Shown piece after piece: positions 1-6,061 of a stretch of DNA of 8,349 nt (its first letter is position 1; each line of letters opens with the position of its first letter). This DNA is from Rhodobiaceae bacterium. GTDB lineage: Bacteria > Pseudomonadota > Alphaproteobacteria > Parvibaculales > Parvibaculaceae. The notes beneath the pieces are model-generated. The model saw only the letters and a list, made by a program, of their open reading frames with translations. It made no database searches and was not told where the DNA came from. A program made the position numbers and the translations under genes. The stretch is taken from NCBI GenBank assembly GCA_027352645.1, contig DAIEIL010000151.1, positions 1 through 8,349 on the forward strand, given 5' to 3'.

Positions 1-99
1 CTTGTCGAGGCCGGTCTTCACGTCGACCTCGATGCCGCGATCCTTGAAGATCTGCACGGCGGCGGGCGACAGCTTGTCGGAAATCAGAACCTTGGGCAT
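1..99 (-). CDS. serA: D-3-phosphoglycerate dehydrogenase, N-terminal fragment (cut by window edge)
   Basis: The first 33 codons are visible; the rest lies beyond position 1. The peptide starts MPKVLISDKLSPAAVQIFKD and continues with RGIEVDVKTGLDK. This is the usual start of alphaproteobacterial SerA: the first beta strand of the substrate-binding domain (KVLISD), then a helix and a second strand. SerA oxidises 3-phosphoglycerate to 3-phosphohydroxypyruvate, the committed step of serine synthesis in the cytoplasm. The ATG is at 99-97, and a GGAGG ribosome site lies 5 bases upstream (complement of 105-109), which fixes the start. It follows serC on the same strand after 133 bp, and the two are consecutive enzymes of one pathway. 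The NAD-binding and ACT-type regulatory regions are outside the window, so the name rests on the N-terminus plus the serC neighbour. Confidence 0.88.
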   Translation of the reverse strand, partial: MPKVLISDKLSPAAVQIFKDRGIEVDVKTGLDK

Positions 100-120
100 G
101 GATGCCTCCGTCTGTTTTGC

Positions 121-208
121 TCGTCATGCCCGGGCTTGACCCGGGCATCCAGAAGGCTTGTTCGATGATCGAGGCCCTGGATTGCCGGGTCACGCCCGGC
201 AATGACGA
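121..208. repeat. Palindromic intergenic repeat, two nested GC-rich hairpins
   Basis: This 88-bp element fills most of the serC-serA gap. The ends form an outer inverted repeat: 121-130 reads TCGTCATGCC and the far end, to 208, reads GGCAATGACGA. Inside are two near-identical hairpins. The first has 9-bp arms ATGCCCGGG (126-134) and CCCGGGCAT (140-148) around CTTGA. The second has arms ATTGCCGGG (181-189) and CCCGGCAAT (195-203) around TCACG. The flanks ATCCAG and CTGGAT also pair, giving a three-way fold. GCCCGGG palindromes of this kind are dispersed in many Rhizobiales-like genomes. Lying inside an operon, it would be transcribed and could protect the serC transcript or reduce read-through into serA. 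There is no U-tract, so I do not call it a terminator. Confidence 0.8.
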
Positions 209-232
209 AAATAAGGACAGGATTTAAGAAAC

Positions 233-1405
233 TTACGCTGCCGCGAGCGACGCCTTGGCTTCCGCGAAGGCCCAGTCGAGCCAGGGCATCAGCGCCGTCA
301 TGTCGGCAACTTCGATCGTCGCGCCCGCCCAGATACGAAGGCCGGCCGGAGCATCGCGATAGCCCGCGATGTCGTTGGCGACGCCTTCCTTGTCGAGCAT
401 GTCGGCGATCTTCTTGGCGAAGGCGACCTGATCGTCCTCGGACAGAGCCGTGATCGCCGGATCGACGATCTTGAGGCAGACCGACGTGTTGGAGCGCGTC
501 TTCACGTCATCGGCGAGGAAGTCCACCCAGGAGGTGCGCTGCACCCACTCGGCGATGACGGCCGTGTTCGCGTCGGCGCGGCCGATCAGCGACTTCAGGC
601 CGCCGATCGAATCCGCCCAGTTCAGCGCATCGAGATAGTCCTCGACGCAGAGCATGGACGGCGTGTTGATCGTCTCGCCCTTGAAGATGCCGTCGATGAG
701 CTTGCCGCCCTTGGTCATGCGGAAAATCTTCGGCAGCGGCCATTCGGGCTTGTAGGTTTCGAGGCGTTCGACGGCGCGCGGGCTGAGGATCAGCATGCCA
801 TGGGCCGCTTCGCCGCCCAGCGCCTTCTGCCAGGAGAAGGTGACGACATCGAGCTTGGCCCAGGGAAGATCCTGCGCGAAAGCAGCCGAGGTCGCGTCGC
901 AGATCGTCAGACCTTCACGGTCGGCGGCAATCCAGTCGCCATTCGGCGAGCGGACGCCCGAGGTCGTGCCGTTCCAGGTGAAGACGACGTCGTTCTTGAA
1001 GTTCACTTCGGCGAGATTCGGAATCTTGCCGTAATCGGCCTTCAGCGTGCGCACGTCCTTCAGCTTGAGCTGCTTGACGACGTCCGTGACCCAGCCTTCG
1101 CCGAAGCTCTCCCAGGTCAGCATGTCGACGCCGCGCGCGCCGAGAAGCGACCAGAGCGCCATTTCGACCGCGCCGGTGTCCGACGCAGGCACGATGCCGA
1201 TCTTGTAGTCGGCGGGAACGCCGAGAATTGTGCGGGTTTTCTCGATGGCCTCGACGAGGCGCGCCTTGCCCGGCTTCGAGCGATGGCTCCGGCCGACAAG
1301 CGCTTTTTCGAGATTTTTGATGGTCCAGCCCGGGCGCTTGGCGCAGGGACCGGAGGAGAAATGCGGATTGGCCGGACGTGCGGCCGGACGCTCAGTGGCG
1401 GTCAT
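233..1405 (-). CDS. serC: Phosphoserine aminotransferase
   Basis: A 390-residue fold-type I PLP enzyme that transfers the amino group of glutamate to 3-phosphohydroxypyruvate, giving O-phosphoserine. The N-terminal NPHFSSGPCAKRPGW (residues 13-27) and HRSKPG (41-46) are typical of the alphaproteobacterial SerC branch, which is longer than the E. coli form of about 360 residues. ICDATSAAF (168-176) carries the Asp expected to contact the PLP pyridine nitrogen. FSWQKALGGEAAHG (190-203) holds the Schiff-base lysine, K194. The ATG at 1405 is preceded by GGAAGGG about 9 bases upstream. The gene is first in a serC-serA operon; its promoter and leader are listed separately. No truncation or missing key residue is seen. 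Confidence 0.95.
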   Translation of the reverse strand: MTATERPAARPANPHFSSGPCAKRPGWTIKNLEKALVGRSHRSKPGKARLVEAIEKTRTILGVPADYKIGIVPASDTGAVEMALWSLLGARGVDMLTWESFGEGWVTDVVKQLKLKDVRTLKADYGKIPNLAEVNFKNDVVFTWNGTTSGVRSPNGDWIAADREGLTICDATSAAFAQDLPWAKLDVVTFSWQKALGGEAAHGMLILSPRAVERLETYKPEWPLPKIFRMTKGGKLIDGIFKGETINTPSMLCVEDYLDALNWADSIGGLKSLIGRADANTAVIAEWVQRTSWVDFLADDVKTRSNTSVCLKIVDPAITALSEDDQVAFAKKIADMLDKEGVANDIAGYRDAPAGLRIWAGATIEVADMTALMPWLDWAFAEAKASLAAA

Positions 1406-1455
1406 TTTTGACTACCCTTCCAGATAGATGCCTCCCGGTGGGGGGAGGTGGCCCG
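1406..1455 (-). promoter_or_regulatory. Candidate serC leader RNA (5' UTR element)
   Basis: The roughly 50-nt untranslated region expected from the promoter below folds into two hairpins. The first pairs CCTCCC with GGGAGG (1448-1443 with 1436-1431, 6-nt loop). The second pairs CTATC with GGTAG around a loop that contains the GGAAG ribosome site. A serC leader family, found upstream of serC-serA operons in alphaproteobacteria, is known; as I recall its last stem overlaps the serC ribosome site, which is what is seen here. The assignment rests on gene context, length and fold and was not checked against a covariance model. It would be expected to control serC translation, but the ligand or trigger is unknown to me. 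Confidence 0.6.
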
Positions 1456-1461
1456 GCGCCG

Positions 1462-1490
1462 ATATAGGCCCGTGAAGGGATGCCTGTCAA
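1462..1490 (-). promoter_or_regulatory. Sigma-70-type promoter of serC-serA
   Basis: On the minus strand, TTGACA (1490-1485) is a perfect -35 hexamer. It is followed by a 17-bp spacer and CTATAT (1467-1462) as the -10. Transcription would begin near 1455, leaving about 50 nt of leader before the serC ATG at 1405. A 6-bp palindrome with a 2-bp spacer, TGGCGC-GG-GCGCCA (1500-1513), lies 10 bp upstream of the -35 and could be a regulator site. The promoter match is strong; the operator idea is weak. Confidence 0.7.
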
Positions 1491-1669
1491 ATGACGTTTT
1501 GGCGCGGGCGCCAACCCTCACCCCGGGCGTTGAGCCGGGGCCCGTCCTCGCCTGGAACGCGGGGAAGGGAAGACAGGTACCAGCCCCAGGGAGCGGCTGG
1601 CATGAGGTTGGCGGGGGCGCCTCGTCTCGTCCTTGCGAATGCAAGGACCAATGAAATCCCGTTGACCCG
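1491..1669. other. Non-coding spacer with several hairpin-forming sequences
   Basis: I see no gene between the serC promoter and the end of the LysE-type gene. The stretch holds four inverted repeats: TGGCGC/GCGCCA (1500-1513), CCCCGG/CCGGGG (1521-1526 with 1535-1540), CCAGCC/GGCTGG (1580-1585 with 1595-1600) and GTCCTTGC/GCAAGGAC (1629-1636 with 1641-1648, loop GAAT). The last lies 22 bp past the LysE stop codon and is the best candidate for transcript-end structure, but no U-run follows it. The middle part resembles the GC-rich intergenic repeats common in these genomes. It may be a decayed repeat element. Confidence 0.5.
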
Positions 1670-2263
1670 TCAGAACACGAAGGCCACGGCGACGCTTGCC
1701 ACCATCAGCGTCGAGGCCCCGCCTGCGAAGACGCGCATCGAGCGCGCATTGCGAACGAAGTTGCGAATGGCGTCGCCGCCAAGGCCCCAGAGCGTGGTCG
1801 CGACCATCATCAGCAGCAGCGAAATGGCGCCGAGCCAAATGGCTTGCGGCACATAGGGCGCGGCTGGCGCGATGAATGCCGTGAAGACCATGACGTTCTG
1901 CACATAGGCCTTGGGGTTCAGGGGATGAAGCAGTAGCCCGGCCCAGAAGGACGGCGGCGCCTCATGCGCCGCGCCGCCGAACCCCGCGCGGGCGAGCCGC
2001 CATGCGAGCCAGCAGATATAGAAAAAGCCCGCGACCTTCATGACGAGAAAGAGCATAGGCGCCGAAGCGAGAAGCGCGCCGAGCCCTAGCGCGCCCGCGC
2101 CGATGACGACGAGGCCGCCGAGCCAGATGCCCGCGAGATAGGGCAAGGCGCGCGCGATCCCGAGCGACGCGCCGATGGAAAGGCAACTCAGATTTGCGGG
2201 GCCCGGCGTCAGGCTCATCGTGGCGATGAAGACGGAGCCAAGCGCGAGAGGTTCGAGTGGCAT
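1670..2263 (-). CDS. LysE/RhtB-family amino-acid exporter
   Basis: A 197-residue inner-membrane protein, near the usual length of about 205 for this family. About six hydrophobic segments are visible, roughly at residues 5-25, 37-63, 66-90, 118-136, 140-162 and 177-197. Family hallmarks are SLTPGPA (17-23), the short loop after the first helix that is normally TPGPN, and HPLNPKAYVQN (113-123) with its NPKA motif at 116-119. Such proteins export amino acids or related small molecules using the proton gradient. The substrate cannot be read from sequence. It starts 7 bp after the PhzF-like gene, with a GAGG ribosome site that overlaps the upstream TGA, so the two are probably co-transcribed and translationally coupled. 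The TPGPN asparagine is replaced by Ala (A23), with Asn next to it at 24. Confidence 0.88.
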   Translation of the reverse strand: MPLEPLALGSVFIATMSLTPGPANLSCLSIGASLGIARALPYLAGIWLGGLVVIGAGALGLGALLASAPMLFLVMKVAGFFYICWLAWRLARAGFGGAAHEAPPSFWAGLLLHPLNPKAYVQNVMVFTAFIAPAAPYVPQAIWLGAISLLLMMVATTLWGLGGDAIRNFVRNARSMRVFAGGASTLMVASVAVAFVF

Positions 2264-2270
2264 GGCATCC

Positions 2271-3071
2271 TCAGATTTCTATTTCGCCGGAGAGATAATC
2301 GGCGCAGCGGCCGCGAATGATGACGCGCTCGCCAGCATCGGTGCACCAGAGCGTTCCGCCGCGCTTCGAGATCTGGCGCGCGGTGAGATCGCTGCGGCCA
2401 AGCTTCTTCGCCCAGTAGGGAACGCTGGTGCAATGCGCCGAGCCCGTCACCGGGTCTTCATCGATGCCATGCGCGGGCGCGAAGAAACGCGAGACGAAAT
2501 CGAAGCCTGAGGCTTGATCGGCGGGAGCCGTGCAGATGAGGCCTGCATTGCCCTGCCCGACCAGCACATGTTTCAGCGCCGAAAAATCGGGCGCGAGCGC
2601 CGCAACCTCCGCCGCGCTGCCGAACAGCGCCAGGATGTTCGAGGTCTTGGCATAGACGATCGCCTTTGCGCCGAGCGCGCGAACAAGCCCCTCAGGCTCT
2701 GGCATCGGCTTGGCGGCGGCGGCCGGAAAATCCATGGCGAGAATGTTCCCCTCGCGCTTCACCGTAAGGCGGCCGCTGCGAGTCTCGAAATAGATGGACG
2801 GCGCCGCGCAACCGAAATTCGTGAAAATCACATGCGCCGTCGCAAGCGTCGCGTGGCCGCAGAGATCCACCTCGACCGTGGGCGTGAACCAGCGCAGCCG
2901 GAAGCCGCCATTTTCAGGAGAAAAGAAAGCCGTCTCGGCAAGGTTGTTCTCCGCCGCGATGGCCTGCAGCGTTGCGTCCTCCGGCCAGACATCGAGCGGC
3001 ACAACGGCTGCCGGGTTCCCTTCAAAGGGCTTGTCGGCAAAAGCATCGACCTGAAAGAGCTGCGCCTTCAT
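2271..3071 (-). CDS. PhzF-family isomerase/epimerase
   Basis: A 266-residue cytoplasmic enzyme of the PhzF/diaminopimelate-epimerase fold, with two similar alpha/beta barrel-like halves. Visible hallmarks are QVDAFADKPFEGNPAAVV (7-24), NNLAETAFF (42-50) with the expected catalytic Glu at E46, DLCGHATLA (69-77), and GIDEDPVTGSAHC (202-214) with a conserved Asp at D206. Relatives isomerise or epimerise small amino-acid-like substrates, but most are uncharacterised and this one has no assignable substrate. I chose the ATG at 3071 because GGAG lies 6 bases upstream (3081-3078). An in-frame start at 3098 would place the start inside the palindromic operator and has no ribosome site. The gene is divergent from a MocR regulator and upstream of an exporter, which suggests an amino-acid conversion and export pair. 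Confidence 0.9.
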   Translation of the reverse strand: MKAQLFQVDAFADKPFEGNPAAVVPLDVWPEDATLQAIAAENNLAETAFFSPENGGFRLRWFTPTVEVDLCGHATLATAHVIFTNFGCAAPSIYFETRSGRLTVKREGNILAMDFPAAAAKPMPEPEGLVRALGAKAIVYAKTSNILALFGSAAEVAALAPDFSALKHVLVGQGNAGLICTAPADQASGFDFVSRFFAPAHGIDEDPVTGSAHCTSVPYWAKKLGRSDLTARQISKRGGTLWCTDAGERVIIRGRCADYLSGEIEI

Positions 3072-3083
3072 CTCTGTCTCCAT

Positions 3084-3196
3084 ATTGTATCGGTACAATT
3101 TGACCGCAAATGTGCTTTTATTTGCCGTTTTTTTCTATATTGTACCCGTCATGCGCACTCTATTCGCACATTGTCCGGATTCAATTATTTTATTGT
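3084..3196. promoter_or_regulatory. Divergent control region with a palindrome and repeated ATTGT half-sites
   Basis: This AT-rich gap separates the PhzF-like gene from the MocR gene. It holds a perfect inverted repeat ATTGTA-TCGG-TACAAT (3084-3099). ATTGT recurs on the plus strand at 3139 (ATTGTACCC), 3170 (ATTGTCCGG) and 3192 (ATTGTGACC). Spacings of 55, 31 and 22 bp are close to whole DNA turns, so the sites would lie on about the same face. MocR/GabR-type dimers are known to bind paired direct or inverted repeats in divergent promoters, so these are the likely operators for autoregulation and control of phzF-lysE. No convincing -35/-10 pair could be assigned on either strand. Confidence 0.55.
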
Positions 3197-3200
3197 GACC

Positions 3201-4625
3201 ATGACATTTTCACTGACCAACCTTCTGAAAGAACAACGTCCCGGACCCCGCTACCGGGTTCTGGCAGACCTCATCAGCGAGGCGATTGCGGATGGGCGTC
3301 TCTCGCCGGGCGAGCGCCTGCCGGCGCTGCGCGATATCGCCTATGAGCTCGGCGTCACCGTGGGGACCGTGGCACGCGCCCATGCACTGGCTGCGAGCCG
3401 CGGCCTCCTCGCAGGCGAAGTCGGGCGCGGGACCTATGTGCTGGCGCGCGCGCCGCGGGAGGCCATGCAGGGCGTCGGCTCTGCGGCGTTCCACGCAGCG
3501 GCGGAGGGTGTCGAGGTGCCGATGAAGCAGGCGATCGCCGCGCCTGTCGGCCAAACCGAAATCATGAGCGCGGAGCTGCGCGAAATGCTCGATCGATTGC
3601 CCGCGCGCGAAGGCCCGTCGATTTTCAACACCTATCTTGCACCGGGTGGCACGGAGGACGAGCGCGAAGCGGCGGCACACTGGCTTTCCTATGGCGATTT
3701 CGTACCCTCGCCTGAAAGGATTCTTCTCTGCTCTGGCACACAACAGGCGATCCTGACCGCACTGCTCACCGCCTGCGAGCCCGGCGATCTCGTCCTCACC
3801 GAGGCGCTCACCTATCACGCCATGATCGCGCAAGCCTCGCTGATGGGCTTCCGCATCGCGCCCGTTGACATCGACACGGAAGGCCTTGTGCCCGAGGCGC
3901 TGGAACGCGCCATCGTCGAGCAGAGGCCCCGCGCGATCTTCGTTGTGCCGACGATCCACAACCCGACGACATCCATCATGAGCGAGGCGCGCCGCATCAG
4001 GATCGCGGAGATCGCGCGGACGCATGGCATCGCGGTGATCGAGGACGACATCTACGGAACACTGGTGGGCGCACGCTCTGCGCCCATCGCGCATTTCTAT
4101 CCCGAAGGCACCTATTACGCGACGAGCCTCGCCAAGTCGCTGGGCTGCGGTCTGCGTGTCGGCTATCTGATGCCGCCCGCGGACAAGCTCGACCGCGCCC
4201 GCGCGATCCTGCATGGACAGGGCCAGACCGTGCCGCCGCTCATGGCGGAACTGGCGACATCGCTTATCCGGAGCGGCGCCGCGGACGAACTCGTCGTCGC
4301 ACAGCGACGCGAAATGCTCGCGCGACACGCTATCGCATTGGAACTTCTCGGCGGTCACGACATACGCCACCACCCGGCGGCCCTCTATGTCTGGCTCCGC
4401 TTGCCGGAAGAGTGGCGGGCCTATGCCTTCGTCGAGGCGGCGCGGCAGCGCGGCGTCGCCCTCGCGGCAGGCGAGGACTTCATGGTGGGTCGGCCCGACC
4501 GCGCGGCGCGGCATGTGCGTATCGCGCTCGGCCAGGCGGAGAGCCGCGACGCGCTGCGCCGCGGGCTTTCCGTCATCGCCTCGCTCCTCGAAGGTGTGCC
4601 CGCAGAACTCGCCGCACTCGCCTGA
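3201..4625 (+). CDS. MocR/GabR-type PLP-dependent transcriptional regulator
   Basis: A 474-residue fusion of a GntR-type winged helix-turn-helix to a class I aminotransferase-like domain. The DNA-binding part spans about residues 12-82: RLSPGERLPALRDIAYELGV and then GRGTYV as the wing. The effector domain spans about 120-474 and keeps all the PLP contacts: HNPT with N254, EDDIY (281-285) with D282 and Y285, SLAKSLGCGLRVGY (309-322) with Schiff-base K312, and HVRIALG with R440 for a substrate carboxylate. Such proteins sense amino acids or vitamin B6 forms through PLP. The ATG at 3201 is chosen because the winged helix begins there. It has no ribosome site; GTG at 3195 is an alternative, and translation may be leaderless. 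It probably controls itself and the divergent phzF-lysE pair. Confidence 0.93.
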   Translation: MTFSLTNLLKEQRPGPRYRVLADLISEAIADGRLSPGERLPALRDIAYELGVTVGTVARAHALAASRGLLAGEVGRGTYVLARAPREAMQGVGSAAFHAAAEGVEVPMKQAIAAPVGQTEIMSAELREMLDRLPAREGPSIFNTYLAPGGTEDEREAAAHWLSYGDFVPSPERILLCSGTQQAILTALLTACEPGDLVLTEALTYHAMIAQASLMGFRIAPVDIDTEGLVPEALERAIVEQRPRAIFVVPTIHNPTTSIMSEARRIRIAEIARTHGIAVIEDDIYGTLVGARSAPIAHFYPEGTYYATSLAKSLGCGLRVGYLMPPADKLDRARAILHGQGQTVPPLMAELATSLIRSGAADELVVAQRREMLARHAIALELLGGHDIRHHPAALYVWLRLPEEWRAYAFVEAARQRGVALAAGEDFMVGRPDRAARHVRIALGQAESRDALRRGLSVIASLLEGVPAELAALA

Positions 4626-4691
4626 CGCGACCCAAAACTAAAATCATCCGTTCTCCGACAAATCAGATCGGAACACCGATGGCGAGACTCC

Positions 4692-4700
4692 TGTGGATAA
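4692..4700 (-). promoter_or_regulatory. Consensus DnaA box in the mocR-GNAT gap
   Basis: The plus strand reads TGTGGATAA, the exact reverse complement of the high-affinity DnaA box TTATCCACA. It lies 43 bp upstream of the GNAT gene, next to a GACTC (4686-4690), which fits the GANTC methylation site of the alphaproteobacterial CcrM enzyme. No second box is nearby, so this is not an origin. It may be a DnaA-responsive regulatory site or chance. The rest of the 4626-4743 gap shows no clear terminator. Confidence 0.4.
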
Positions 4701-4743
4701 GTTTTCCGACTGCGTGTTAACGTGATCGCTGGAGGATAGGCCA

Positions 4744-5223
4744 ATGGGATCTACACATCGGCGAACACCCGCCCTCTTCCTTCGTCCGGCATGGCCCGAC
4801 GAAGGCCCCGCCTTGTCCGCGCTGGCGATAAAAGCCAAGGCGCAATGGGGTTATGACGAGGATTTCATGGCGCGTTGCCGCGCCGAACTCACCGTCACGC
4901 CATGGCGCATCGGCTCCGAGCATTTTCGCGTCGCCCAGGCCGGTCAGAAGATCGCCGGCTTTTCATGTGTGAAGGTGCGTGAAGCAAAGGCGCTTCTCGA
5001 ACATCTCGTGGTCGATCCCGAATTCTCACATCTCGGCGTCGGACACAGGTTGATGTGCGATCTTCTCGAACATGCGCGGCGTCACGGAATCCGTCTCGTC
5101 CATGTCGAAGCCGACCCGAACGCGGCAGGCTTTTATGAGCGCGAGGGATTCAGGCAGCGGGGCCATGTCGCCTCCGGCTCGATCGCCGGGCGGCAACTGC
5201 CGCTGATGGAGCTGCGCTTCTAG
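4744..5223 (+). CDS. GNAT-family N-acetyltransferase
   Basis: A 159-residue single-domain acetyltransferase of unknown substrate. The N-terminal strand is LFLRPAWPDEG (11-21), followed by IKAKAQWGYDEDFM (29-42), a KxxWGY pattern seen in a subgroup of GNAT proteins. Motif A, the acetyl-CoA pyrophosphate loop, is HLVVDPEFSHLGVGHRLM (87-104); the usual first Gln/Arg of (Q/R)xxGxG is Ser here (S95). Motif B is HVEADPNAAGFYEREGFR (120-137), with Y131 in the position of the common general acid. A GGAGGA ribosome site at 4731-4736 supports the ATG. It lies 118 bp after the MocR gene on the same strand and ends 7 bp from the convergent thiD stop. No terminator is seen between them. It could acetylate an amine or a protein N-terminus; context does not decide. 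Confidence 0.85.
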   Translation: MGSTHRRTPALFLRPAWPDEGPALSALAIKAKAQWGYDEDFMARCRAELTVTPWRIGSEHFRVAQAGQKIAGFSCVKVREAKALLEHLVVDPEFSHLGVGHRLMCDLLEHARRHGIRLVHVEADPNAAGFYEREGFRQRGHVASGSIAGRQLPLMELRF

Positions 5224-5230
5224 ATTCCGC

Positions 5231-6061
5231 CTACTGCTCGTATTCGTCCTCTTCGAGCGACTGAACCGTCCAGGCGTGATTGAGCGGCCCATGGCCCTTG
5301 CCGAAGCCCGGCGCGGTGAGAATGGCCATATGCACATAGTCGCGCGCCGCTTCGACCGCCTCGCGCAGCTCGGCTCCCTGCGCAAGGAAGGCCGCAATGG
5401 CGGATGCGAGCGTACAGCCCGTGCCATGCGTGTTCGGCGTATCGATGCGCGGCGAGGACATGACCTCGATCGTGTCTTCCATCGCCAGCACGTCGAAGAT
5501 CGTTTCGCCGGGAATATGGCCGCCTTTGATGAGCACAGCTTCGCAGCCAAGACCGATCAATGCGTCGGCTGCCGCCTTCTGATCTTCCAGCGTCTCGATG
5601 CGGCGGCCGGTGAGCGCGGAGGCTTCCGGCGCATTGGGTGTGATGAGGGTCGCGAGCGGAATGAGCGCGCGCTTCAGCGCAACGACGGCATCGGCCTGAA
5701 GCAGCGTCGCGCCGCCCTTGGCGATCATCACCGGATCGACGACAAGCGCGGCGCCCGGCGCACGCAGGCCGATCTCCTCGGCCACCATTTCGATGATCTC
5801 GGTGGAATGCAGCATGCCCGTCTTGATCGCATCGGCGCCGATATCGTCGAGCACAACGCGAATCTGGCCCCGCACGATGTCGAGCGGCACTTCATGGATG
5901 GCGTGAACGCCGAGCGTGTCCTGAACGGTGACCGCCGTGATCGCCGTCGCGGCAAAGCCGCCCACCGCCGTCACGGTCTTGATGTCCGCCTGAATGCCCG
6001 CGCCGCCGCCGGAATCAGACCCTGCCACGATGAAGACGCGGCCCTGATCCTCGCCGCTCAT
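5231..6061 (-). CDS. thiD: Hydroxymethylpyrimidine/phosphomethylpyrimidine kinase
   Basis: A 276-residue ribokinase-fold enzyme that phosphorylates hydroxymethylpyrimidine twice to give the pyrimidine diphosphate used in thiamine synthesis. Motifs: VAGSDSGGGAGIQADIK (12-28), TVQDTLGV (45-52) with Q47 in the ThiD TxQ(N/D)T position, VVDPVMIAKGG (107-117), NAPEASALTG (143-152), and NTHGTGCTLASAIAAFL (210-226) with the GTGC anion hole and C216. The length is normal. The ATG at 6061-6059 overlaps the glmM TGA in an ATGA, so translation is probably coupled to glmM. Longer upstream reading in this frame is antisense-like sequence inside glmM and was discarded. It is the last gene of the folP-glmM-thiD run. 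The acidic tail LEEDEYEQ is unremarkable. Confidence 0.94.
   Translation of the reverse strand: MSGEDQGRVFIVAGSDSGGGAGIQADIKTVTAVGGFAATAITAVTVQDTLGVHAIHEVPLDIVRGQIRVVLDDIGADAIKTGMLHSTEIIEMVAEEIGLRAPGAALVVDPVMIAKGGATLLQADAVVALKRALIPLATLITPNAPEASALTGRRIETLEDQKAAADALIGLGCEAVLIKGGHIPGETIFDVLAMEDTIEVMSSPRIDTPNTHGTGCTLASAIAAFLAQGAELREAVEAARDYVHMAILTAPGFGKGHGPLNHAWTVQSLEEDEYEQ

Noticed and set aside
1629..1648. GTCCTTGC/GCAAGGAC hairpin as an intrinsic terminator for the LysE-type gene
   Set aside because: The stem is good, but no U-run follows in the direction of transcription, so it is noted only as a hairpin.
2514..3200. Long in-frame N-terminal extension of the MocR reading frame (to 703 residues)
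   Set aside because: It runs antisense through the PhzF-like gene, and its residues resemble no domain. The winged-helix domain begins right after ATG 3201.
3210..4514. 434-residue open frame opposite the MocR gene
   Set aside because: A high-GC antisense shadow, rich in Arg and His, with no recognisable motif.
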